A stretch of DNA of 64,000 nucleotides from Corynebacterium durum (GCF_030408675.1 NZ_CP047200.1:744001-808000); one strand, 5' to 3'. Positions 20,009-30,864 are shown, counted from the stretch's first letter. The notes: generated by a model not told the origin, from the sequence alone. Made by a program: numbers and translations.

Positions 20009-22393
20009 CTAATCCAGTATCACCTCAGTGATGCGGTGTAGTTGAAAGCGGTGGACCTTCCCGGTTGCGGCGTCCAGTGCGTCCACCTGCCCGCCAGATA
20101 CAGTAAGCGGCCGCACCACACGATGCATCTGCGTCCCTTGCTTATCGACGAACCCGAGGGTTACTGTTTTCCGGCCCCGTACGGCTGCCTGCAACACACT
20201 TAATGCCTCCCGGCCTTGGAGTACTTGCCCTTGGTCGTTGGTAGCAGTGGTTCCTTGGGACGCTGCGGTGGTGGCGGTGTTGTTGCGGCGCAGTTCGGAG
20301 ACAACAGCATGGATGAGTCCGGCGTCGATAGCCTCGCGAGTGGCGGCAGGGCGACCTTGGTAGGAAGTGATACGGCTGGGGGATGGGCGGACGTCAATAC
20401 TCGCGCCGGTGGCATCTTCCGCGACGGGCTGGAAGCCTGCCTCGCGGAGGTTGTCCAGCACCTCAATGAGCGGTGCCTGGGAGATGGCCACGGTGGGGGC
20501 GATGAGTCGCAGTGCGAGACGTGCGGCGGCTGGGGTTTGGACAGCCTGAGCGAGGAGCGCGGGGTCGTCGCTACGTAGGTAGGAGATGGCAGGACCACCG
20601 CGGAGGGTGCCGTGCCGCCGCGCTACATCAGTGATGAGGTAGGTGATGGATTGGGGGACGTCGCCAAGGACGTTTTCTTCAAGGAACTGCTGCAGGTCCG
20701 CACCCGTGCGTCCGGTGTCCAGAGCCCTGCGTATTGACGCCTCGGTGATTCGGTACACGCTGGCAAGACCCGGAGATTCCACGTCCGCTAGTGTTTCCAC
20801 CTGTTCTTGAATCTCCGTGGTCAGTGGCCCTGGTGCGAGGATCGTCATGTCTGCCTGGGCGATGAGGGTGGTTCCGGGTTCTGGGGTGAGGCTTTGGGTG
20901 ACCTTGCGTAGTGCCTCATAAGCATCGGTGTCGGAAGTACCCATCATGGTGCGGAGTGGGGTGCTGGCGGCATTAAGGGCGATGGCACCTATCCACTCCG
21001 CGTTGCTGCAGATATCAGCAACGCGGGTGGGATCGATGTGACTGCCACGCAGGGGAGAAAGGTACCGCATGTCCATGCTGACATTGTCTGGTGGTACTGG
21101 TGTCCCTGGGGGGAGGCGGAGGAACGGGCGCATGGTTAGCGCGGTGATGGCTGGGAGGTGAGTGTCGAGTGCTGCGTGATCGAGGAGGTGGATGGTTTTG
21201 TTGGTGTCGTCTTTGTGCCCCACGAGCCAGGGCGACCATTGCGAGTTTCGCCAGGCTTCCAGCAGGCTTGCCCATTGGTCGGCAGGATCGCTCTGGAGCC
21301 AGTCGTCGGCGAGCGGGGTGGGGGCGAGGTAATCGCCGAGGTTGTCGTTCTGCGGCGGCGGATCGGGTTCGCCAGTGCTGATGAGATCTGCGCTGTCAGC
21401 TAGGCACATCAGGCGGGCGAGGGTGAGGTTATCAATGTCTAAAGTTTTGGCGAGCTTTGTGGCTGCGCGAACGCCAAGGGACCCATTTTTGAGGCAGGGT
21501 GCGGGTTCTCGACCGAGTTCCTCAAGCAAGCGCCGCATCATACGGGTGACCTCTAGACCGGCGGCGGTGGCGGCCTGGTCGACCTTCTGGACATCTTTAT
21601 CCGAAGGCGGAGTATCCGGCATGCGGGTTGCCGGGACGAGGGTATACCTGTGGGGCGTGTTGCTGGGGTTGAGGAGTACGTTGCGGGTGATGGCCCGCAG
21701 GCGCACAGTGTTGTGATCAACCCGGGTGAGTAGTCCCTTGGCTATGAGCATGGCCACGGGGCGAGTGGGGTCGGCATCGGGTGCCGCGTCTTTGCTGAGG
21801 CCCACGCCACCAGCCTGCGCGAGTGTATCCAGGATTTTGCTTTCCTGTGGGCTTAACGCATCAAGGAGTTCCTCGACCTGCTGGTGGGTAAGTGGTGGAC
21901 CGGCGCTGGCGGATTCCGGCAAGACGAGGAAGTGGCGGGGTATTTCGCTCATTACCTCTGGGAGGAGCTGGAAGGAACTTCCGTCAGTGGTTGTGCTATA
22001 CAGCAATGCATGGTCTTTGAGCGTTTCCAGTGCGGCCTCGACGTCGTATTGGGTGGGTATGTCCTCGTCGGGGGTAGAGTACGCATGAAGTCTCCCCCTG
22101 ATTTCCTCCACCACTTCGGGGGTAGACACTGGTTGTAATTCTGCGCCTCGTGCTGAAGCGGCTTCAACCACAGCGATGTCCATGGCACCGAGCTTGTCCA
22201 CGGCGCGTTTGACCGCAAGGGGGAGCCGCAAACGTGCAGCTAAAGAGCTGAAACTTGGAGGTATGGGGAGCGCACAATCAGGGCGGTTTCGCAATATGGT
22301 TGCCAGCCGTTCGTCTGGTTGCTCACTCAGCCATTGTTCGAAAGTGAGGGGGGAGGCGGAATCCGCATTGTTGTTGTTCATGCGTTTTTTCAT
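20009..22393 (-). CDS. Helicase-associated protein of the XPB locus (winged-helix/helicase C-like)
   Basis: A 794-aa protein. The start MKKRMNNNNADSASP at 22393 is preferred because GAGGTG lies 4-6 nt upstream; upstream in-frame codons lack a site. The N-terminal part contains SFEQWL-type sequence (LTFEQWLSEQPDERLATILRNRPD) and winged-helix-like segments; the C-terminal part (GREALSVLQAAVRGRKTVTLGFVDKQG, VVRPLTVSGGQVDALDAATGKVHRFQLHRITEVILD) is the WYL-like beta barrel common at the end of this family. No Walker motif is present, so it is not itself a motor. It matches the gene next to XPB in actinobacteria (Rv0862c type). It probably acts as DNA-binding or regulatory partner of XPB; this is inference from synteny. 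Confidence 0.8.
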   Translation of the reverse strand: MKKRMNNNNADSASPLTFEQWLSEQPDERLATILRNRPDCALPIPPSFSSLAARLRLPLAVKRAVDKLGAMDIAVVEAASARGAELQPVSTPEVVEEIRGRLHAYSTPDEDIPTQYDVEAALETLKDHALLYSTTTDGSSFQLLPEVMSEIPRHFLVLPESASAGPPLTHQQVEELLDALSPQESKILDTLAQAGGVGLSKDAAPDADPTRPVAMLIAKGLLTRVDHNTVRLRAITRNVLLNPSNTPHRYTLVPATRMPDTPPSDKDVQKVDQAATAAGLEVTRMMRRLLEELGREPAPCLKNGSLGVRAATKLAKTLDIDNLTLARLMCLADSADLISTGEPDPPPQNDNLGDYLAPTPLADDWLQSDPADQWASLLEAWRNSQWSPWLVGHKDDTNKTIHLLDHAALDTHLPAITALTMRPFLRLPPGTPVPPDNVSMDMRYLSPLRGSHIDPTRVADICSNAEWIGAIALNAASTPLRTMMGTSDTDAYEALRKVTQSLTPEPGTTLIAQADMTILAPGPLTTEIQEQVETLADVESPGLASVYRITEASIRRALDTGRTGADLQQFLEENVLGDVPQSITYLITDVARRHGTLRGGPAISYLRSDDPALLAQAVQTPAAARLALRLIAPTVAISQAPLIEVLDNLREAGFQPVAEDATGASIDVRPSPSRITSYQGRPAATREAIDAGLIHAVVSELRRNNTATTAASQGTTATNDQGQVLQGREALSVLQAAVRGRKTVTLGFVDKQGTQMHRVVRPLTVSGGQVDALDAATGKVHRFQLHRITEVILD

Positions 22394-22469
22394 GATGCAC
22401 CTCATTGTAACGCCACCCTGGAATGCCCAAGAGGTGACTTTTTTGGCCAAGGTTTGAAACAATGGCCTC

Positions 22470-22661
22470 ATGGCAAAAATGGAGAAGAACACGTACGTTG
22501 ATCCTGGCTGGCCGGAACACACGCCTGGCGAACACCCAGTTACTGAGCTCATCTCTAAAGTGACTGGTGCGTCCAGTCCTTACGGTGATGAAACCGCATT
22601 CCCCGTACCAGCAGAGCAGCTGGGTTACGTCCACCCGTATACCAAGGTGAATAAGTCTTAG
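22470..22661 (+). CDS. Conserved small protein, unknown function
   Basis: A 63-aa hydrophilic protein, MAKMEKNTYVDPGWPEHTPG, with regular composition and a following strong terminator, which support it as a real gene. It contains no Cys, no membrane segment and no motif I recognise. It is divergent from the helicase-associated gene across a 76-bp interval. ATG 22479 is an alternative start. Small proteins of this look occur beside the XPB locus in corynebacteria as I remember, but no function is known. Confidence 0.65.
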   Translation: MAKMEKNTYVDPGWPEHTPGEHPVTELISKVTGASSPYGDETAFPVPAEQLGYVHPYTKVNKS

Positions 22662-22693
22662 ATTAGTGCTTGCGCATGAGGCCGCAGCATGAG

Positions 22694-22742
22694 GCCACGG
22701 CCCCGCACTCTCATGTGAGTATGTGCGGGGCCGTGGCTGTTG
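22694..22742 (+). terminator. Terminator after the small gene
   Basis: GCCACGGCCCCGCAC (22694-22708) and GTGCGGGGCCGTGGC (22723-22737) form a perfect 15-bp stem with T-containing flank TGTTGTTG. It lies between convergent genes and may serve both. Confidence 0.75.
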
Positions 22743-22768
22743 TTGAGGTGTGGGGCTGTTAGCACTGG

Positions 22769-24397
22769 CTAGTGCTGGACCGCCTTTTCCACGCCTACAC
22801 CGGTCAGGGATCGAACTTCCATTTCCGCAGCCAGCTCGTCGTAGTTGTCCGGCTTACCCACCAGGGTACCAATGATGCCTAGCAGGAAGCCCGCAGGAAT
22901 GGCGACAACGGAGGGGTTGGTTAGCGGGAACCACGCGAAGTCCATGCTGGGTATCATGGCTGTTTCTGCACCCGAGACGGCCGGGGAGAAAATGATCAGC
23001 ACAATAGAGGTGAGTAGCCCGCCGTAGATGGAAAACAGGGCACCGGTAGTGTTGAACTTCTTCCAGTACAGCGAGTACAGGATGGTGGGCAGGTTTGCCG
23101 ACGCCGCGATACCGAATGCCAGCGCCACCAGGAAGGCAATATTTTGCCCCATGGCACCAATGCCTAGAACAATGGCCAGCACGCCAATCACGACGACTGT
23201 GATGCGGGATACGCGAACCTGTTCTTCTTCCGTAGCCTGGCCGTTGCGAAGCACCGAGTTGTATAGGTCATGCGCCACTGATGCGGATGCGGTGATGGCC
23301 AGGCCCGCGACCACTGCGAGAATGGTGGCAAACGCAATGGCGGAAATGCAGGCCATGAAGATCGTCCCGCCCACTCGAGAGGACAGCAACAGTACAGCAG
23401 AGTTCACTCCGCCAGGAGCAGCCTGAATTTGCTCGGGGCCAACTAGGGCTGCAGCGCCGTAGCCCATGACGACAGTGAGTAGGAAGAACAGCGCGACAAT
23501 CCCGATGGTCCAGGTCACGGAGCGGCGAGCCTCCCGGGCGGTGGGCACCGTGTAGAAGCGCATTAGAACATGGGGGAGTCCAGCGGTGCCGAACACCAGG
23601 GCGGCACCTAAGGAAATGAAGTCCAGTTTGGTCAGTTCGTTCTTGCCGTATTTGAGTCCCGGGTTCACAATCGCTTCGCCTTTGGGGTGGTTGGCAATCG
23701 CGGTTTCAACAACAGCGTTAAAGCCACCCTTGATGAACCAGAACGTCAACAGCGCGATAATGATGGAACCACCAACGAGCAGAACGGCCTTGATCATCTG
23801 CACATAGGTTGTGCCCTTCATGCCGCCGACCAGAACGTAGATGATCATGAGTACACCGACGATGGCGACAACACCGGCCTGCGCGGCTTTGCCGGAGATG
23901 CCCAACAACAAGGCAACCAAGCCGCCCGCACCGGCCATCTGCGCGATTAGGTAAAACAAGGAGATCATCAACGTGGACATCGCGGCGGCTGTGCGCACAG
24001 GTCGCTGCTTGAGGCGGAATGACAGCACATCGGCCATGGTGAATTTCCCGGTGTTACGCAGCGGCTCGGCAACGAGGACCAAGGCAACGAGGAGGGCGAT
24101 GAGGAAGCCCACGGAGTAAAGGAACCCATCGTAACCGTAGAGCGCAATTGCGCCGGTTACCCCGAGGAACGCGGCGGCGGACAGGTAGTCACCTGCGATG
24201 GCGAGGCCGTTTTGCCAGCCAGAGAAGGATGCTCCGCCAGTGTAGAAATCGGAGCCTTTTTGTGAGGTCTGCCGGGTTGCGCGCACCACTATGGTCATTG
24301 TGGCGACGATGAAGATGACAAAAATGGCAATGTTGAGAATGGGGTTGCCGGTTTCGATTGTGTTCTCTGCTGCGAGAATGGTGGAGTGGAGAGTCAT
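22769..24397 (-). CDS. mctC: Monocarboxylate/cation symporter MctC (SSS family)
   Basis: A 542-aa sodium:solute symporter with about 13 membrane segments. Family signatures include DFYTGGASFSGWQNGLAIAGDYLSAAAFLG near the N-terminus, ADVLSFRLKQRPVR, TTYVQMIKAVLL, GLPHVLMRFYTVPTAREARRS and the later ATILAVVAGLAITASASVAHDLY. This is the ActP/MctC group; in C. glutamicum MctC takes up acetate, propionate and pyruvate. It starts by a one-base overlap (TAATG) with the DUF485 gene, the same two-gene operon as in C. glutamicum. A GlxR-like operator upstream of the pair fits carbon-source control. Confidence 0.9.
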   Translation of the reverse strand: MTLHSTILAAENTIETGNPILNIAIFVIFIVATMTIVVRATRQTSQKGSDFYTGGASFSGWQNGLAIAGDYLSAAAFLGVTGAIALYGYDGFLYSVGFLIALLVALVLVAEPLRNTGKFTMADVLSFRLKQRPVRTAAAMSTLMISLFYLIAQMAGAGGLVALLLGISGKAAQAGVVAIVGVLMIIYVLVGGMKGTTYVQMIKAVLLVGGSIIIALLTFWFIKGGFNAVVETAIANHPKGEAIVNPGLKYGKNELTKLDFISLGAALVFGTAGLPHVLMRFYTVPTAREARRSVTWTIGIVALFFLLTVVMGYGAAALVGPEQIQAAPGGVNSAVLLLSSRVGGTIFMACISAIAFATILAVVAGLAITASASVAHDLYNSVLRNGQATEEEQVRVSRITVVVIGVLAIVLGIGAMGQNIAFLVALAFGIAASANLPTILYSLYWKKFNTTGALFSIYGGLLTSIVLIIFSPAVSGAETAMIPSMDFAWFPLTNPSVVAIPAGFLLGIIGTLVGKPDNYDELAAEMEVRSLTGVGVEKAVQH

Positions 24398-24756
24398 TAC
24401 GCGTCCTTCGGATTTTCCATCATGGTGCGAATAGCCTCGGCGGCCGGGTCAAGCTTGTTGTCGGCAAAGCGGACGTAGGCCCAGGTGATTAGGCCGGCAG
24501 TGACAAACTGCGCGAGTCCCAATACCATGCCGACGGTGATGACACCGAAGACGGGACGCTGAACAAAACTCGTGGCGTAGGTGGCGGTAACGATGTAGCC
24601 GAGATACCAGGCCAGGAATGCAATGGTCATGGGGAAAGCAAAGCTGCGGAACGTGGTCTTCAGCGATGCAAACTCAGGGCTTTGGGAAACCTCAAGGAAT
24701 TCCTTGGGTGTTGGTGTGTGTGTCGGTATGTGCTGGGCACGAGTCGAATCAGTCAT
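24397..24756 (-). CDS. mctB: DUF485 membrane protein, MctB
   Basis: A 119-aa protein of the DUF485 family: EFLEVSQSPEFASLKTTFRSFAFPMTIAFLAWYLGYI, then a second membrane segment GVITVGMVLGLAQFVTAGLITWAYVRFAD, ending LDPAAEAIRTMMEN. AGAAAGG lies 5 nt before the ATG. DUF485 genes precede ActP/MctC-type symporters in many bacteria and are thought to be a small accessory subunit; in C. glutamicum the pair is mctBC. The overlap with mctC shows translational coupling. Confidence 0.88.
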   Translation of the reverse strand: MTDSTRAQHIPTHTPTPKEFLEVSQSPEFASLKTTFRSFAFPMTIAFLAWYLGYIVTATYATSFVQRPVFGVITVGMVLGLAQFVTAGLITWAYVRFADNKLDPAAEAIRTMMENPKDA

Positions 24757-24841
24757 CTCTACCTTTCTCGGTAGGCGCTAGGGGATCGTGCTGCAACGGC
24801 GCGATCCTCAGTGAGCAATGTACATCACCTAGAGATGGCGA

Positions 24842-24857
24842 TGTGAGTCATTACACA
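24842..24857. promoter_or_regulatory. GlxR (CRP-type) operator upstream of mctBC
   Basis: TGTGAGTCATTACACA differs from the GlxR consensus TGTGA-N6-TCACA at one position. It lies 86-101 bp before the mctB start. GlxR is the cAMP-dependent global regulator of carbon metabolism in corynebacteria. Confidence 0.55.
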
Positions 24858-25015
24858 TGATGTTTTGTCTCATGTCACATAATTGGCAGAAAAAGTTGTG
24901 AGCAATAGCGGAGCTGAAGGGTTGGCGGTGGTGTGCGCAGTGCCGCATTATGGGGGTGGGGTTGATGTGCTCTTTGGGCTTATGAGGAGTGCTTTTGGTC
25001 GGGGCGTCGATACGC

Positions 25016-25049
25016 AAAAAGCCGCCCCACTGCGATGTGGAACGGCTTT
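25016..25049 (-). terminator. First hairpin downstream of the short rpf gene
   Basis: On the minus strand AAAGCCG...CGGCTTTTT with an inner CCAC/GTGG pair and a T5 run. It lies beyond the stronger hairpin at 25084-25108. A relative without T-run occurs at 26080-26105 after the second rpf gene, part of the tandem duplication. Confidence 0.6.
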
Positions 25050-25083
25050 CGGGAACCTTGTTTTGCGGTTTAGGGCACAAAAC

Positions 25084-25108
25084 AAAAACCCCCATTTCGG
25101 GGGTGTTT
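25084..25108 (-). terminator. Main terminator of the short rpf gene
   Basis: On the minus strand CCCCCGAAATGGGGG is followed by TTTTTGTTTTG, 10-30 bp after the stop codon at 25118. Confidence 0.85.
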
Positions 25109-25117
25109 TATGGGTGC

Positions 25118-25990
<873 letters not shown>

Positions 25991-26079
25991 CTTCGCTGTG
26001 CCTACCTATAAACCGTAGCGGTTTGTAACGAAATAGTCACGTTCGGATCGATGAAAGTTCATCAAACGTGACCAACTGA

Positions 26080-26105
26080 GCCGCTCCACCGGGATGTGGA
26101 ACGGC
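26080..26105 (-). other. Hairpin downstream of the long rpf gene, related to the one at 25016
   Basis: GCCG..CCAC and GTGG..CGGC form a hairpin like that at 25016-25049, with the same neighbouring sequence (AACCTTGTTT), but no T-run follows on the minus strand. It is the counterpart in the second unit of the duplication. Confidence 0.5.
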
Positions 26106-26174
26106 CTTTGGAAACCTTGTTTAGTGGTTTATGTCATAAAATAGATGCCCTCGATTGGGGGATCTGTGGGCGAT

Positions 26175-27317
<1,143 letters not shown>

Positions 27318-27465
27318 TATCACTGTGTCTACTACCCACCGTAGCGTTTGGTAGCGAAATAGTTGTGTTCGAAACGGTAGAGGTTTACTACACAGCACTA
27401 GTCGGGTCGCAGTTTTTATTAAAAACCCAGGTCATGGCAATAACGTGAAAAAGGTCATAAAGGTG

Positions 27466-27471
27466 TATAGT
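27466..27471 (+). promoter_or_regulatory. Candidate -10 element of the cold-shock gene
   Basis: TGTATAGT contains TATAGT at 27466-27471, about 70 bp before the coding start. No good -35 is seen, as is frequent in corynebacteria. Confidence 0.4.
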
Positions 27472-27538
27472 TATCACTTCATAGCACTTCGTAGCTAAGC
27501 AAGGAACGATCCAACGAAAATTTTGAAGGAAACGGTGA

Positions 27539-27934
27539 GTGCACGTGCCTATCGGAAAGGTGAAGTGGTACGACGCTGAACGCGGTTACGGCTTTGTCTC
27601 TAACCCGGGCAACGAGGACTGCTACGTCAGCAAACAAGTACTACCCGACGGGGTGGAAGAACTCCACCAGGGCCAACGCATCGACTTCGACTTCGCAGCC
27701 GGACGCCGCGGCCCCCAAGCGCTGCGGGTGAAAATCCTAGACACCCCCCGCGTCTCTAAAAAACCCCAGCATAAATACGAACCAGAAAAGCTCCACGGCA
27801 TGGTCTCTGACCTTGTGACCCTCCTAGAGTCTAAAGTCCAGCCACTCCTGCGGTCAGGGCGTTACCCCGACCGAAAAACTGGCCACCAAGTCGCAGAAAT
27901 CCTCCGCGCCGTGGCCAAAGAACTAGACAGCTAA
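27539..27934 (+). CDS. Cold-shock domain protein, long CspB type
   Basis: A 131-aa protein. The N-terminal 65 residues are a cold-shock domain with RNP1-like KVKWYDAERGYGFVSNPG and a second strand NEDCYVSKQVLPDG. A C-terminal extension of about 60 residues (KYEPEKLHGMVSDLVTLLESKV) is helical and typical of the longer actinobacterial Csp. It binds single-stranded nucleic acid and probably acts as RNA chaperone. AAGGA at 27526-27530 favours GTG 27539; family comparison would also allow GTG 27545 (VPIGKVKWYD). Confidence 0.88.
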   Translation: MHVPIGKVKWYDAERGYGFVSNPGNEDCYVSKQVLPDGVEELHQGQRIDFDFAAGRRGPQALRVKILDTPRVSKKPQHKYEPEKLHGMVSDLVTLLESKVQPLLRSGRYPDRKTGHQVAEILRAVAKELDS

Positions 27935-27961
27935 CAACTCGCATAACACCCCTACCACCTG

Positions 27962-28504
27962 CTAGTCAGTGACTTTCACAGACCACACCACCGAGTAGGG
28001 CGTTTCCTCCCCGGCATCGTTATGCCCAACCATGGCGGTGGAAATTTCCACCACCACCAGACGGGGGCGGGTGGTGCTGTCTGCGGTACGTGGTTCCGCA
28101 GAACCCGACACCTCCACCTCTTGCTTCTCGTGAGCTTTAAACGAAGATTGGTCGTTGGCGGCAGGGTCGTCGTAAATGGTCAGTAGTGACCAGCCCTGGT
28201 CATAGACCTCTTTGGGCACGGTGACCTTCACTTTGTCTTGCTCGCCAAGGCGCACCTCTGGAACTGAGTTTTCAGCACAGGTGGTTCCAGGTTCGCACAC
28301 CGTAAATGGGCTGATTTTTTGTTCCCCCGACGGTGCAGACACCGTCAACTGAATGTCTCGCGGCTCTGGGCCTGGGCGATTGTTCCACCAACGCTGGAAC
28401 GTGATGGAAATTGCCACAACAGCGACTACAGCCACCGTCAACATCAGGAATTGCGTGAGGTTTCTGCGCCGTGTCTTTTTGCTGCCCGTCTTTTTGCTGC
28501 CCAT
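27962..28504 (-). CDS. DUF2771 membrane-anchored protein
   Basis: A 180-aa protein. A Lys/Arg-rich N-terminus (MGSKKTGSKKTRRRN) is followed by one membrane segment (LTQFLMLTVAVVAVVAISITF) and an external beta-rich domain with a Cys pair in FTVCEPGTTCAE and ...YDQGWSLLTIYDDPA. I recognise the actinobacterial DUF2771 family; its function is unknown. It is 36 bp downstream of the glutaminyl cyclase-like lipoprotein, and both are outside the membrane, so a shared envelope role is plausible. Confidence 0.75.
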   Translation of the reverse strand: MGSKKTGSKKTRRRNLTQFLMLTVAVVAVVAISITFQRWWNNRPGPEPRDIQLTVSAPSGEQKISPFTVCEPGTTCAENSVPEVRLGEQDKVKVTVPKEVYDQGWSLLTIYDDPAANDQSSFKAHEKQEVEVSGSAEPRTADSTTRPRLVVVEISTAMVGHNDAGEETPYSVVWSVKVTD

Positions 28505-28540
28505 AGTCCAAAATCCTAACCATCAGTGCTGTGGGTGGTG

Positions 28541-29401
28541 TCACCGGGGGACAAAGCGCACCTCATAAAGCTGCGGCCACCGCTTGCCGCCCACAAGAAA
28601 ACGATCCGTACCTGGGATGTGCGCAATACCGTTCAACACATTGTTGGGGTCCGGTGCGGCGTTGCTGGCCAGTGTGGAGGCATCAATGGTGTCAGTGACG
28701 TTGCCTGACGCGGCGTCGATACGCACGATTTCGGAAGTGAGAAAACGGTTGGCATAGATGTGTCCGTCGGTGCAGTCCAGTTCGTTGAGCTTGTCTAGCG
28801 GAGCGCCGTCGCGGGTGACCTGGATGCGCTCGCGTTCCACAAAGGTGTCCGGGTCGAGGACGCGCAGCTGGGAGGTACCGTCGGACATAATGAGGCGGTC
28901 CCCGAAGGAACATAAGCCCCAACCCTCGCCGCTGTAGTTCGTGCGGGCCACCTCGGCGAGTGATGTCGCGTCACGCTTGACAGCCGTGCCGTGCCGCCAG
29001 GTCAGCTGCCACACGTGATCCCCAGCGCGGGTAATTCCCTCGCCGAAAAACTCGCGGTCTAGGGGAACCGACTGCTGTTCTTTGCCGTCAAGAGAACTGC
29101 GGTAGACACGGCTTTCGCCCTCCTGGCCGGTGCTGATCAGCAGCGAATCCCCCTCAACCTCAAGACCCTGGGTAAAACTTGACTGGTCAAAAGGATGCGT
29201 AGCGACGACCTCGACCCCCATGGTGGGTTGTGCGGTGACGCTCGTTGGTGGTTGCTGCCTCTGGTCGGCGGTGTCCGTGGAGGAACTACACGCCGCAAGG
29301 GTTGCCGTGAGGCTCAGCGCCACGACAATCCCAGCGAGTGTGCCGTGAGTGGTTCTGCGGTGAGAGAGGGGATGGCGGTAAGCGTTCATGAACAACATCA
29401 T
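28541..29401 (-). CDS. Glutaminyl-peptide cyclotransferase-like lipoprotein
   Basis: A 286-aa lipoprotein with a lipobox at LTATLAACSSS. The mature part is a five-bladed beta-propeller of the plant/bacterial glutaminyl cyclase family: HPFDQSSFTQGLEVEGDSLLISTGQEGESRVY, FGEGITRAGDHVWQLTWRHGTAVKRD, YSGEGWGLCSFGDRLIMSDGTSQLRVLDP, KLNELDCTDGHIYANRF, VLNGIAHIPGTDRFLVGGKRWPQLYEV. Such enzymes convert N-terminal Gln to pyroglutamate. The start is uncertain among Met codons at 29401, 29398 and 29389. It is divergent from the DUF3027 gene with 16 bp between the nominal starts. Confidence 0.85.
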   Translation of the reverse strand: MMLFMNAYRHPLSHRRTTHGTLAGIVVALSLTATLAACSSSTDTADQRQQPPTSVTAQPTMGVEVVATHPFDQSSFTQGLEVEGDSLLISTGQEGESRVYRSSLDGKEQQSVPLDREFFGEGITRAGDHVWQLTWRHGTAVKRDATSLAEVARTNYSGEGWGLCSFGDRLIMSDGTSQLRVLDPDTFVERERIQVTRDGAPLDKLNELDCTDGHIYANRFLTSEIVRIDAASGNVTDTIDASTLASNAAPDPNNVLNGIAHIPGTDRFLVGGKRWPQLYEVRFVPR

Positions 29402-29405
29402 GCCT

Positions 29406-29411
29406 TAAAAT
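29406..29411 (+). promoter_or_regulatory. -10 element placing the DUF3027 start as leaderless
   Basis: TAAAAT at 29406-29411 is six bases before GTG 29418, the spacing expected when transcription begins at the start codon. No Shine-Dalgarno is present. Confidence 0.5.
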
Positions 29412-29417
29412 AATCCG

Positions 29418-30137
29418 GTGCCAACCTCACGTCACCCATCACAGCATCGCCGACGCGCTCGCAGCGCCGCCCGCACGCCAGCGTTTCTCCACGGTGACAA
29501 CGCAGTGGCGGTTGCCCGCGCGGCGCTGATCGAGGAAGGCGGTGCGGCTGCGGTTGGGGAGCATGTGTCCGTGACATCCCACGGGGACGGCGTAGCGGAG
29601 CACCGTTTCGCGGCGACGGTACCTGGTTACTGCGGATGGGAATGGTGCGTGATCCTTGCCTGCGTGTCGGGGTCGAACCGTATCACCGTCAACGAGGTGG
29701 CGTTGCTTCCTGGAGCGCAGGCGCTGCAGGCCCCCGCGTGGGTGCCGTGGGCGGATCGGGTGCGGCCCGGCGACCTGAAACCTGGTGACCTGATGCCGCC
29801 GCGTTCCGACGACCATCGGCTTGACGACGCTCCGGCGGGTCACCCATCACAAAAAATACTCAGCACCGAGGGCCTGCATACTACGATGGCTCGGTGGCGT
29901 AGCGGTGATTTTGGGCCCTGTTCTGAATTTGCTAGGAAAGCGGAAGAACACTGCGCTACCTGTGCGTTCTATCTACCCATGCCCGCGCCAGCCGGGACAG
30001 CGTTCGGCGCGTGCGTCAACGAGTTTTCCGCTGACGGGCGCATCGTCCACTCCGACTACGGGTGCGGTGCCCATTCCAACACCCGTGCCAATGAAACATC
30101 AGTGGTGGAGAAACCCTTTGATGATGGTAACTACTAA
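29418..30137 (+). CDS. DUF3027 protein
   Basis: A 239-aa protein of the actinobacterial DUF3027 family: AVAVARAALIEEGGAAAVGEHVSVTSHGDGVAEHRFAATVPGYCGWEWCVILACVSG, then VNEVALLPGAQALQAPAWVPWADRVRPGDLKPGDLMPP. A C-terminal part contains four Cys (CATCAFYLPM, GACVNEF, DYGCGAHS) that could bind a metal or iron-sulphur centre. The function is unknown. The gene sits divergently to the cyclase lipoprotein, near a cold-shock gene, as is usual in corynebacteria. Start GTG 29418 is supported by the -10 element just upstream. Confidence 0.8.
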   Translation: MPTSRHPSQHRRRARSAARTPAFLHGDNAVAVARAALIEEGGAAAVGEHVSVTSHGDGVAEHRFAATVPGYCGWEWCVILACVSGSNRITVNEVALLPGAQALQAPAWVPWADRVRPGDLKPGDLMPPRSDDHRLDDAPAGHPSQKILSTEGLHTTMARWRSGDFGPCSEFARKAEEHCATCAFYLPMPAPAGTAFGACVNEFSADGRIVHSDYGCGAHSNTRANETSVVEKPFDDGNY

Positions 30138-30150
30138 GAAAAGACGAGCA

Positions 30151-30864
30151 TTAGACGACGTCCGCCTGCTCCCACAGCCATCGGTTGACTTCTTCTGATG
30201 TGGGCACCTGGGCTGCGGCGGCCCGACCAGCCGGAACATCAATCACATCCCCGTATTCGGCCCATGCTGTGACCAGTCGAATACCAGAAAACGCGTTGAG
30301 ATCCCACACTTCCGCTTCATGAAGCTCCTGGAGAGTAAACCCTTCAGTCCGTTCCACCACTGTCATACCGCACTGTTGCAGATAGGGGATCACCTGGGCT
30401 GCGGTGATCGAACGTAATGTGCGAGGGTGTGTGCTCACCGCAACCTTGTTGCCGTGGAGCGCAATCAGATGGGCGTAAATCCCCTCAATGATGCGGCCGC
30501 TAGGGGCTTTGAGCAGGCCCTCATCCGCGCCGCGACCCTTGGTAATGTTCATGCGGGTGGATAACCACATCAGGTCGGGGCCTTTGACCTGAGGTTGGCG
30601 GCGCTCGTCGTTATGGGGGTGTGCGTCCATGATGATGTGGGATTTGATGGTGCGGTCGGGGCGCACGTCTATGGTCCATGATCCCGTATCGGCCCAGATA
30701 ATGGGGTTAATGGCGTAAGCGCCGCTGGCGGCGGCATCGTGGACGCGTTGACGCAGCTCTGTGCGCAGCCGCTGGCTTTCAGCTTCAGACAAGCCCAAGC
30801 GTTCAAGATGCCCGGCCAGATTGCGTACCTTGCCGTCACGGACGCGAAAGGAGGTAGCTCTCAC
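30151..30864 (-). CDS. pabC: Aminodeoxychorismate lyase-like, class IV aminotransferase
   Basis: A 237-aa PLP protein of the branched-chain aminotransferase/4-amino-4-deoxychorismate lyase fold (MRATSFRVRDGKVRNLAGHLERL, WLSTRMNITKGRGADEGLLKAPSGRIIEGIYAHLIALHGN, and the GFTLQELHEAEVWDLNAFSGI cofactor region). The Lys that would hold PLP fits STRMNITKGRG or the nearby NxTKG position. It starts by a GTGA overlap with pabAB, so the pair is translationally coupled and probably makes p-aminobenzoate for folate: PabAB forms aminodeoxychorismate, PabC splits off pyruvate. Confidence 0.85.
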   Translation of the reverse strand: MRATSFRVRDGKVRNLAGHLERLGLSEAESQRLRTELRQRVHDAAASGAYAINPIIWADTGSWTIDVRPDRTIKSHIIMDAHPHNDERRQPQVKGPDLMWLSTRMNITKGRGADEGLLKAPSGRIIEGIYAHLIALHGNKVAVSTHPRTLRSITAAQVIPYLQQCGMTVVERTEGFTLQELHEAEVWDLNAFSGIRLVTAWAEYGDVIDVPAGRAAAAQVPTSEEVNRWLWEQADVV

